Shown here in pieces: positions 55,880 to 64,000 of a DNA stretch of 64,000 nt. This DNA comes from Diploptera punctata (Eukaryota; Arthropoda; Insecta; Blattodea; Blaberidae). Position 1 is the stretch's first letter. The number at the start of each line of letters is the position of its first letter. The notes beneath the pieces were generated by a model. It made no database searches. It was not told where the DNA came from and saw only the letters and a program-made list of their open reading frames with translations. The DNA is taken from positions 62,001 to 126,000 of the forward strand of contig JASPKZ010009951.1 in NCBI GenBank assembly GCA_030220185.1, read 5' to 3'. Made by a program: the position numbers and the translations under genes.

Positions 55880-56040
55880 GATTTTCTGCTATATTTTGCC
55901 TGTGGAGCATCCCTCTTGATGGTCCAACAATAATCGGCCAGCATATTAGGATTCCATTTGCCTTGATATCTCTTTTCCATAGCTGAAATCTTCTGAGTTA
56001 GCTCATCCCCGTTTTATTTTACAGTTGACAAATGGATGAA
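55880..56040 (-). pseudogene. multicopy transposon-like protein family, C-terminal fragment
   Basis: About 48 stop-free codons on the minus strand: ..GDELTQKISAMEKRYQGKW, NPNMLADYCWTIKRDAPQAK, YSRKSS. This matches the last part of copies at 57020-58175 (minus) and 60925-61803 (plus). I recall the pattern RFHQ.I..ME.RYQGKW...MLADYCW.LKRD from multicopy arthropod proteins, but have no trusted name for it. The rest of the protein is missing upstream. Confidence 0.65.
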
Positions 56041-57019
56041 AAAACGTTTATTAAAAATAATTATTTAAATCCATTACTTGAAATTGAAATAAAAAAAACA
56101 CTGTGGGTGATTTAGAAATTCCAAATACATATTTGAAAACACGTTAAAAACTGCATTAAGTACAACTATTGGTACTGATGAGACAAAAATCACGTTAACC
56201 AGTGTTATTATTAGGTTGCATAATAAATGCAAATCAGTATCATATACGTATATCGAAAGTGATCCCACGGTTTGTAATTTGTAAGGGGAAATATTTATTA
56301 TGGTAGAGTGGCCCGAAAGCACTTCGTCAGTTCAATAAAAATAAATTAATTGATCAAATTACCCACTTGCGATCACTTTTTAAATTCACTATATTTCAAT
56401 CAGTCAGTCCGGGTTCATATATATTAATATGCCATCTCTTGTAGGTAGTTTTACAAATAAATAATTATCTCACAGCCCAAAATTTCTATCAATTGTTTCC
56501 TTTTTCTCTTCTTGTTTGACATTCATAAAAAGCCATTTTCATTGGTTTCTTTAGAATGTTTCACTTATATTGGTTTCATATATCTTTTTCACTATTTCAT
56601 CACTGGGCACACATCGAATTAAACAAATTTAGAATTTATTATTTTGATCTGATTTTAACGTATTACCGTGTTTAAGTCTTTGAACTGATGTCACCAACCT
56701 AGCCATCTCGAAAAACCCCAAAAAATGACCATTTGAACGATTTTCATATTTTCTCCGTTGCTTCAAATGTGTTGAGTGTCGTTAAAAACAATATATTTCC
56801 ATTCAGTCACACATATATTTGCTACGGGCCATTAATTAAACTGGTCTACAAAAAAAACTTTTTTAAAGGACTATATATAAATCTAAGCTATTATTTCCAT
56901 ACTCAGTTCAAATATGTTTTCAGATTTTTTCCCATCAGACAGGATTTTTTGTGGCATGTGTTTTAAATTTTAAAATAATCACTACTTACGAAACATTAAA
57001 CCATTAAACATAGACTAAT

Positions 57020-58175
57020 TATGGCTTATCTAAAAAGTTGTATATGATGATTTTCAGCCATATTTTGCCTTTGGGATGTCTCTCTTCATAGTCCAGCAGT
57101 ATTTGGCCAGCAAACTGGGATTCCATTTGCCTTCTTACCACTTCTCTATTCTATAAATCTGCTGATGAAGACGTTCATATCTTCTGTAGAGAGAGCTCCA
57201 AGATTTTCAGGCAAAGAGTCTAGGTGGGAGTCCAAGAAGTGAATTTTTAAAGTCATGTTGCATCCCATTACCTTGTATCAATTCAGAAGATCACTCATCA
57301 TTTCACAAGATATTTTTTACTTTCTTATTGTCAAGGAAGCCAGAAGGGATATTTTTAATGATTTCGACGCTTTTTTTTTTTTCGATGGATGTAACAATTC
57401 CTCAAAACGTTCATCATCCGATATTAGTGGTCTTATTTGTGGCCTATAAAAATTCCTTCCTTCAATTTTGCATCACTTATTTTAGGAAATTAGCAATTCA
57501 GATACATAAATGCTGCAGTCGTATTTTGTTTCCGTCTTTGATCCAAGGCTTGATCCTTGAGATGCGGGCAATGTATAAGGTACACCTTGAAGTGGGTTGC
57601 TAGCCCGTTTTCATGGCGGGTTTATTATTCGGGGTTTCCTCCCTAGGCCGATTGCCTTCACCCAGCTCCACAGCTCAGCCTGCCCCGTTTTATCTCGTCT
57701 TCCTCCGAGGAGTGATTTGGAAATAAAACAGGATGAAAATCCTACAAAGTATGATTAAGAAGAAGAAGAGAAGAAGAAATACTGCAGAATTATTATCCAT
57801 TGCTTTTACAAAATTAGCATAAGCCCCAGTTTTATATGTAGGGAGATAAATGCACTTTTCTTTTGTGATTCACTAATGTGGTTTTTGATACGTTTTTAAG
57901 CCCAGGAATAAGATTTTTATGTTTATGCCATTGTTCCTATCCCCTTGGGCCTCATTCACACAAGAAACAGCAGAATTTAATGTATCCAAGTTGCAAATCT
58001 AACAATGCTTCTGTGATCAAATCTCCGCAGATATTACAGTTAAGTTTTGTATACTGATTTTTTTATTTTCTAACAGAAGTTTCATATTTTCATATGACTC
58101 TTTCACATCAGTGACATGCGCAACAAATATTGATGGTACTCATCCTCTCCTGTAGCCTTCAGTTTAAGTTACAGA
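57020..58175 (-). pseudogene. multicopy transposon-like protein family, long decayed copy
   Basis: Read on the minus strand from about 58.15 kb: PSIFVAHVTDVKESYENMKL, GDLITEALLDLQLGYIKFCC, FLCEWGPRG.EQWHKHKNLI-like, ..YIKLGL, VKAMDNNSAVF, then after the nested insertion FMYLN..FPKISDAKLKEG, IFIGPQIRPLISDDERFEEL, GCNMTLKIHFLDSHLDSLPE, NLGALSTED, and the ERLHQQIYRIEKW..GKWNP / LLAKYCWTMKRD end. Several frameshifts and stops make it dead. Block order is the same as in the plus-strand copy at 60.9 kb. The CCF.C.W segment with KIHFLDSHLDFFP suggests a zinc-binding core, but the function is unknown to me. Confidence 0.7.
57519..57776 (+). mobile_element. SINE-like insertion with (AAG)n tail and target-site duplication
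   Basis: 258 bp flanked by AAATGCTGCAG (57508-57518) and AAATACTGCAG (57777-57787). It ends in an (AAG)n run. Removing it restores the frame order of the surrounding pseudogene (NNSAVF to FMYLN). The family is not seen elsewhere in the window. Confidence 0.8.
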
Positions 58176-58287
58176 GCCACCGATTGTTCTCAGCAGTACA
58201 ATAGCATGAACATTCTAAAGTATGTAGCCTATGCAATATAAAAATACTCAGTCATGGTCTCAAATATAGAATAAATTAAAAACTAAT

Positions 58288-58660
58288 TGTCATTAACAAA
58301 CCTGTAGGTTCATGACCGCATGGATATAAGCTCTCCACACATCCCTATCATGAGCTAATATTTTCCAATCATCCCCTGTATAATCTACTTCACTCAAATC
58401 AAGGTTCATGTTATTCTTCCACGTCATTCTTGATCTACCAACTGTCAGTTTTCCCTCTGGTTTTCCATCAGTAAACTTGCATGACCATCTTTCATTCCCC
58501 CATTCGTGCCACATGTCTTACCCATCGTAGTATGCGAGACTTAACCGTTTTTATTATATCTGGTTTGCTATAAAGATAATGTAGCTCACTGTTATGTAGT
58601 TTTCTCCATTCGTCTGTCGTTCATCTCTCTTCGGTCTAAAACATTTCCTAAGAACAATAT
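58288..58660 (-). mobile_element. non-LTR retrotransposon 3' part
   Basis: Family of 6.3 kb on the minus strand: WHEWGNERWSCKFTDGKPEG, KLTVGRSRMTWKNNMNLDL, and 3' end CATGAACCTACAGG (hairpin loop changed). Confidence 0.75.
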
Positions 58661-58760
58661 CCATCCATAGTAATTCTGCCCGAGGGCAGGTCTTTCACTG
58701 CAATCATAGCATTTTCATGCTTTGCTTTGCAGCTTTACTAGGGAATTATAAGTGTGATGG
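58661..58760 (-). repeat. SINE family A, 3' fragment with exact duplication
   Basis: Only the last 100 bp (hairpins included) inserted, flanked by the 13 bp duplication CTAAGAACAATAT at 58648-58660 and 58761-58773. The insertion of a bare 3' end shows that this part is sufficient to be copied by the retrotransposition machinery. Confidence 0.92.
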
Positions 58761-59549
58761 CTAAGAACAATATAAGTTCAATTAATTTTGAAAATCACAT
58801 GTTTACAATTTTGATGTATTTTTTTCATTATTAATAAAAAAATGTCTGATTAATGAAAGGTATTTGGAGAGAATGTGTAATTAAAATAATTGATAATGTT
58901 AAAAGTGAAAAGATAATGAAGTAAAACAGTAATATATAGGCCCTACTGGCAATATAATAAATTGTGTTGAATTAAAAACTATTTTATAAAACCTAAGGGA
59001 TGAGTCATTCCCTTCATTGCATTGAGCGACCGCCACTGGTTTGTGGTTGTTCTCAACTCATCTACAATAGACCTATAGTTCATTCACTCCAAATTTTCAT
59101 TCACTAAAGTTTGTTGTACGATTATAAATAGCACAGTGGGAGACGTGATTTGTAATAAATGTCTAGATAATGATATGAGGTTATTAAAGAAAATATCTTG
59201 GCAAGAGTATCTGACCCAATCTAAAAATAGTTCACCAATGCCTCCTTGTCATGAAATTGGAACACACACAATGTATTCCCAACAGAAAACCTTTCTGAGT
59301 TGTGAGTTTTGGAAATTTAATTTAGGTCTCCGCTGCAAATTTGATATCGCAGCGACATTTTTATTAACGAATGGGAGACTGTTTAATAAAATAACTTTGG
59401 CGATTTAAAACATGCGATTTATATTCCACCTTTTAGAAGAGTAGAAAGCTGACAGTGTGTTATTAGAGGTCTAAAATAAAATAAGTTAAAATATACCTTC
59501 TTAGATAAAATCCGTCGTCCTCAACTTATAAAATATGTAATCTTTATGC

Positions 59550-59587
59550 CTGTAGGCCTTTCAGAACATCCGTTCCATCTTCAGCAG
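59550..59587 (-). ncRNA. hammerhead-like motif, left arm of copy 2
   Basis: The minus strand of the left arm has CUGAAGA, stem II GGAAC/GUUCU, intact GAAA, stem III AGGCCU, A17 and CUG/CAG. It is the better preserved of the two arms. Confidence 0.65.
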
Positions 59588-59693
59588 TTCACTCTTCGCT
59601 ACAGCATCCAGTATGATGGTCGTGACTCACGACAAAGCCACATTAGGACCAGCAGCATCAACCATCATACTGGATGCTGTAGCGAAGAGTGAA

Positions 59694-59731
59694 CTGCTGA
59701 AGATGGAACGGATGTTCTGAAGGGCCTACAG
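59694..59731 (+). ncRNA. hammerhead-like motif, right arm of copy 2
   Basis: Stem I CUG/CAG (59694-59696 with 59729-59731), core CUGAAGA (59697-59703), stem II GGAAC/GUUCU (G-U at the base) with loop GGAU, GAA at 59719-59721, stem III GGGCCU (palindromic, AGGCCU in the left arm), cleavage base A59728. In this arm the fourth A of GAAA is G. The left arm keeps GAAA. Confidence 0.6.
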
Positions 59732-60014
59732 GCATAAAGATTACATATTTTATAAGTTGAGGACGACGGATTTTACCTAAGAAGGTATATTTTAACTTAT
59801 TTTATTTTATGACTCTCCACCTCAACGGTTTTAACAATGAATTTTATTAATATTATTAGAGGTAGCTTCAAAAACTCTCTGTAGGCCTATCACACGTATA
59901 AAGCTGTTGAAAGCGATTAAATATTTAACCTTCGTCGATACGGTAATTTTTTCTTTCTCTTAAACCGACGCCAGTCAATTTTTTTCTGTTTAACTAATTA
60001 TGAGGGAAAAATAC

Positions 60015-60268
60015 AAGGAAAACGTTTTTCCGGGAGGGAGTTGAGGGACTTCTTTAAGCTGTGGGTCCCGACTGTGAAGAGTTTCAGGCTCGTAAAAGAA
60101 CCATAAGCCTGAATAAAAAGGTCTCTGTGCAAACTTTACCGACTATTTCCCATCCAATAATACCTTAGTTACCCATTAGATGTCTCATCGAGGCGCTAGG
60201 TCGATTTCCTATCACTCATATCACTCACTGACATCTTTGATAAATGATCTGAACTAAATTAACTTGGT
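60015..60268 (+). repeat. SINE, family B, 5'-truncated
   Basis: Body only: CGGGAGGGAG, TTTCAGGCTCGTAAAAGAAC, CCTGAATAAAAAGGTCTCTG and the TCACTCACTGACATCT 3' block. Confidence 0.75.
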
Positions 60269-60924
60269 CAATAACATTAGCCAACAATGAAAATTTAACT
60301 GGAATGAAGTAAATGTTTCGCAAGTATATCGACCACAATGAAAAGCTCGAATTAGCTCTCATTTCCAAGTAAAAGGGGGTGCATTAAACCCTTTTAAATT
60401 ATGGTTTTGTTTTGGTTAATTCAGGCAAGCAGCTACAGCAACATCACTATTTATCCGAGGATCATGCTTCGAACCCCATTCTCTTCAGAAAAGAACAGTA
60501 TTTAAACGGTACCATTCAAATGCCCCTATCATGTACCCGAGTCGAGCAAAATTGAAGGAAATTGAGATTTTTTCTGAAAATCTCTTGTTTTTAAGTTCGG
60601 CCCCCCTGTACCCACCTGTGTTAACGCACCGATCTCGAAATCAACTGAAACATACTAAGAGGTGCACGCAATGTTTGTGCAAAATTTCAATATTCTATGT
60701 GCAACACTAAGGCCAAAGCGATGACGTCATTACCCCCAATGTCTCGACGCAGAAGAGCATATTACTATACGTAATGTGTTTTACAATGCATCCACGCTTG
60801 AAAAAAAAAAAGACAAAAGCTTTACTAGAAATGTTTAAAGGCAATACTTACATTACTCTCTTTGGGATAATGGCAGCTATGGACATTAACTATAAAGTGT
60901 TGAGTGGAGGTTGTTCATCGACTC

Positions 60925-61803
60925 CTCCAAAATAAGCCTTAAATTGGGTCCTACTGCATAATTGCAACGTGTTACATCGATTCGATTGGGTATGCACCTT
61001 ACATGAAAGAAACATATGTTAACATGAAGCAATTGTTATTGCGATTGAACTATGACCAGTTTAACTGACAGATTTCCGGGGATCTGAAAATCATAGGCTA
61101 CAACAGGTCTATAACAAGTTCTGTTGCTTCCAGTGCCTCTGGGATAGCCGCGCCATAACACTTAATTATAAAAAGAAAGATTGGCCTAAGAATTAATCAC
61201 TTGAACCAGACCTCACTATGTTATGCAAGAAGCACTTGTCGAATTCAAGAACGCAATTCTCCCTACTCTTCATGTAAATTGGGCCTAACGGAAAACTTCG
61301 TTAAGACCATGGACAAAACTGGGGTAAAATTAATCTATTTGCGCTAGAAATTTCCACGGCTTAGTGAGACGAAAAAAATAAGGAGGAAATTTTCGTGGAT
61401 CTCCAGATACGGAAAATGTACAAATATGAGTATTTCAACACCATCCTGACAGGTCATGAAAAGTTAACTTGGGATGGACTTTGTTCAAGTGTCAACAACT
61501 TTCTAGGAAATAAGAGGGCAGAAAACTTGTGGCAAATCTTCTGCAATGCTACGATAAACTGGGGTGTAACATGCCCTTAAGTTACATTTCTTAGATTCCC
61601 ACTTGGACTTTTTTTTCCTGACAACTGTGGTGCTATAAACAACGAGCACGGGGAACGCTTCCACCAGCATATTTCGAACACGAAAATGAGATACCAGAAA
61701 ACGTATAGTGCATTAATGTTAACCGATTACTGCTGGAAACTAATTAGGAAATCACCAGCAGAAAATTACATATGCCAGGCAAAAAGGTTGCGCCTTCAGT
61801 AAC
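60925..61803 (+). pseudogene. multicopy transposon-like protein family, plus-strand copy
   Basis: Blocks in order: LLHNCNVLHRFDWVCT, YVNMKQLLLRLNYDQFN, ..QISGDLKIIG, LQQVYNKFCCFQCLWDSRA, NYKKKDWPK, KLGLTENFVKTMDKTG, FPRLSETKK, EEIFVDLQIRKMYKYEYFNT, LTWDGLCSSVNNFLGNKRA, LKLHFLDSHLDFF, EHGERFHQHISNTKMRYQK, LMLTDYCWKLIRKSPAENY, stop at about 61803. The open run 61395-61580 is the longest intact piece. At least four frameshifts and stops break it. With 57.0-58.2 kb and 55.9 kb it makes three independent copies in 6 kb. Confidence 0.75.
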
Positions 61804-61982
61804 CTTTCTCCAAGAGATATAACTAAGGTAAATATGTACATAAGCTTATATAGGTAATGACATAAAGTTATCAACTTTTATAAGATTCATGATGTGTTCC
61901 GTTGAGGTTTATTCAAAATTAATATAAAATTATGGAATATTCACCTGAAAGGTCCGTCTCCTCAACTTAATTAATCATTTAA

Positions 61983-62018
61983 CTGTAGCGCTTTCGGGAC
62001 TTGTCCGATCATCGGCAG
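61983..62018 (-). ncRNA. hammerhead-like motif, left arm of copy 3
   Basis: The minus strand has CCGAUGA, a weaker stem II (one mismatch), GAAA, AGCGCU, A17 and CUG/CAG, mirroring the right arm. Confidence 0.5.
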
Positions 62019-62396
62019 GATTCAAAACTGACATGTAAGAACTGCAACAAATTTTATATAGGAAGGGCAAACAGGAGTTTTAACATCAGATTCAAAGAAC
62101 ATTTTCGAGACTTCATTCACGCAGAAGGGAAATCAAGCTATGCAAAACACGTTATCCATGAAGGACATCGCATGTTACATATTGAAAACACCCTAACAGT
62201 AATGCACAGAGAAAATAATCCAGCGAAGATAAACGTACTCGAAGAGATGGAAATCATGAAAGCAGCTCACAACGACAGCCTGATAAACGAAAACGAACCC
62301 AATACATGCAACCCCCTCTACCAGATATTCAGTGAAAGACCAGTTTTGAATCCTGCCGATGATGGGACAAGTCCCGAAAGCGCTACAGTTAAATGA
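62001..62396 (+). pseudogene. Penelope-like GIY-YIG endonuclease domain fragment
   Basis: An open frame (TTG as first codon, so no true start). The core reads LTCKNCNKFYIGRANRSFNI, RFKEHFRDF, SSYAKHVIHEGHRM. This is the C-x2-C-x3-YIG-x3-R-x4-R-x2-EH pattern of Penelope endonuclease, which nicks DNA for target-primed reverse transcription. The first and last parts (..SDHRQDSK and NPADDGTSPESATVK) are translations of the inverted arms and not native protein. Residues GIY are represented by the C-terminal half only (YIG), and the RT domain that should precede it is missing, so the fragment cannot be autonomous. Confidence 0.85.
62353..62388 (+). ncRNA. hammerhead-like motif, right arm of copy 3
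   Basis: Stem I CUG/CAG (62353-62355, 62386-62388), core CCGAUGA (62356-62362; consensus CUGANGA, so position 4 is C instead of U), stem II GGGA/UCCC with loop CAAG, GAAA (62376-62379), stem III palindrome AGCGCU (62379-62384), cleavage base A62385. Both arms have the C4 change, so activity is doubtful. Confidence 0.55.
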
Positions 62397-62474
62397 TTAA
62401 TAATTAAGTTGAGGAGACGGACCTTTCAGGTGAATATTCCATAATTTTATATTAATTTTGACATAAAGTTAGCA

Positions 62475-64000
62475 TAACTTCACAACCAGAGCTAATCATG
62501 CATTTTCATTAACATTTTCGTTATCAGCACACCTGAAAACATAAATATTAGCTGTTTCCTTGCCAGTTACAGAAAAATAAAAGTATTTTTTTTTTTGGCT
62601 AGTGTAATAAGTTCCCATTAGGAAGCGCCTAATTCCAGTACATGGACGGAAAGTACTTAAAAAGAAACTAATATTTTGTTAAATTAATGTTCAAGATCTT
62701 TCTCTTTAAACAATATAAAGCATTTTGCACCTGATTGAACTCAATACGTCCAGCATGATGGGCTAGCGCATAACTTCCAGTCTAATAAAAAAATCCCTAT
62801 CTCTTTGATTTCCAACCTCCAGCAAGTAGTGGGTCAGAATTTATGAGGTTTAATGAGGGTGTTTCAACTGCATAAACGTCTTTGTGTTGGGGTTATGCTG
62901 TAAGGTCAACCTATTTTAAAGTTATATAGAAATTAATGTTGTCTGTTGGTTGCGAGAGCTGAAGATATTGTGTTCTAATCCTAGACCAAAGTCCATAATG
63001 TTCTCTCAAATCGTTTTAACTACCGCCACCAGATGGCTAGTCTGGAAACATAATTTTTTATATTTCTTAAGTAGTTAAAAAACAATTTTAGGAAATACTT
63101 TACAACGTGTGACGCGAAAAAAATTAAGTTCCAATCGTACATCATGCGCATGCGCCAATAAATGTGAAACGGTTTACACTATGGAACCACGGGATGAAGC
63201 CAACATATACACGATATTTAACGAACCTAAAAGCTAACCTAACGCAATTTCAGTATTCTACTGTGAAAGACCAACCTAAAATCTAACCTAACACAATTTA
63301 AGCACTTTAACCTGTGAAAGAATGCAACGCCCAAAATAAATATTAAGTTCTGAAATTCTGAAGAGTATGTGTACAGTTAATTAGTACATACTCTATGTTA
63401 GCTGCACTGGAACACGTATTTATTGTTGCACAGAATATTCGTTAAAATCAATATGGCTGCCACGTCTTCATGCGACGTATGCAGTTAAATATCATAGAAA
63501 AATATATTGAAATAATCGTTAGAAAAATGTGAAAATCATTGTAAATGGTGGAAAATAATTTGAAAAATTAAACCCTAAGAGTAAATTTGACAGGAGTATA
63601 ATTAAAGAAGTCGCGTCACAGGTTGTAAAGTTTAGTTCAGTTTTCATTAATTCTCCAAGTCTGGCTTGTTTAAAAGAAGCATTTTTTTTACTATAGACCA
63701 TTTAAAACATGCAAGTTTGTTAATTTTTTTTCAGTGGAATAATATAGCTTAAATAATAATTCAATTTAATGTCATTTGAAATTATTCAAAACTCTTAAAT
63801 TTATTAAATATTAATATTCAGGTACATTACACTATACTGGGGAATATATTTTAAATATAGAAGCTTTTGCATACTTAGATTTTTGTGTTGAATTCTAAGG
63901 TCAATAATACATTTGTTTGATTCGCGGATTTAGCATCGCCTATTTCTTTTTCGAGACTGTTCACAACGTGAAAAGATTTGTTTCTACACGTGAGAAAATG
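62475..64000. other. AT-rich end of window, no gene seen
   Basis: No supported ORF. A diverged direct duplication with AACCTAAAAKCTAACCTAAC occurs at about 63228-63276 and 63282-63325. Confidence 0.45.

Larger units (their letters stand above)
59471..59852. mobile_element. fold-back element with hammerhead-like arms, copy 2 (Penelope-like origin)
   Basis: Arms 59472-59620 and 59661-59809 (149 nt each) are near-perfect reverse complements around a 40 nt loop. A 43 bp tail follows (59810-59852). An 11 bp duplication TTATTAGAGGT is at 59460-59470 and 59853-59863. The tail (CCTCAACGG..) resembles the left tail of copy 3. No coding part remains. Confidence 0.85.
61871..62458. mobile_element. Penelope-like fold-back element carrying a GIY-YIG fragment, copy 3
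   Basis: Inverted arms about 61913-62030 and 62341-62458 (one 3 nt indel) enclose 310 nt that encode a GIY-YIG-type domain. A left tail (61871-61912) resembles the right tail of copy 2. A 13 bp duplication TGACATAAAGTTA is at 61858-61870 and 62459-62471. Penelope-like elements have an RT joined to a C-terminal GIY-YIG endonuclease and terminal pLTRs that may be inverted. Here the RT is gone. Confidence 0.85.

Noticed and set aside
57155..57195. CTGATGAAGACG, a possible hammerhead core
   Set aside because: No stem II of proper form and no GAAA follows. It is part of the decayed protein family.
59136..59408. Plus-strand 90-codon frame with CNKCL
   Set aside because: Only one Cys pair, no further zinc-finger pattern, no splice signals. 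Probably chance.

Overview
The window looks like insect nuclear DNA, most likely from a large, repeat-rich genome such as a cockroach or other polyneopteran. It is AT-rich, it has spliced exons with GT/AG borders, and it holds many tRNA-derived SINEs, decayed non-LTR retrotransposons, small inverted-repeat DNA elements and long (ATT)n and (TA)n runs. The taxon is inference. Nothing indicates a bacterial or viral origin.

Host coding sequence is sparse. An alkaline phosphatase exon lies on the minus strand at 726-900. A two-exon gene of unknown function lies on the plus strand: exon 1 at 19142-19469, exon 2 at 35891-36429, with a 16.4 kb intron and matching splice phase. A possible internal exon lies at 45713-45947 (plus). 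Everything else I could explain is mobile or repetitive.

Region by region. 1-14 kb has the phosphatase exon, a 318 bp MITE, several decayed non-LTR 3' ends, SINEs, a tRNA-like cassette and a deleted DNA transposon at 12 kb. 14.2-18.9 kb is featureless AT-rich DNA. 19-36 kb is the unknown gene, its intron filled by SINEs, an almost full-length dead non-LTR element (22.0-25.3 kb), a pogo/Tigger-like element (26.5-29.0 kb), an R2-type endonuclease fragment (30 kb) and a hammerhead fold-back element (33.5 kb). 36.4-45 kb holds non-LTR fragments, a MITE and SINEs. 46.8-48.6 kb is a nest of DNA elements with a perfect 46 bp palindrome. 55.9-61.8 kb has three copies of a multicopy protein family that is probably transposon-borne. 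59.5 and 61.9 kb carry two more hammerhead fold-back elements, the last one enclosing a GIY-YIG endonuclease fragment of a Penelope-like element.

The most notable signals are these. (1) Three short insertions, each flanked by an 11-13 bp target-site duplication, consist of long inverted repeats, and each arm encodes a hammerhead-ribozyme-like core. (2) The commonest SINE ends in two hairpins with GNRA and UNCG-type tetraloops, and the commonest LINE family also ends in a hairpin with a UACG loop, so the SINE may borrow the LINE's 3'-end recognition. (3) A family of (TA)n-flanked inverted repeats carries cloverleaf tRNA-like cores with covarying stems.
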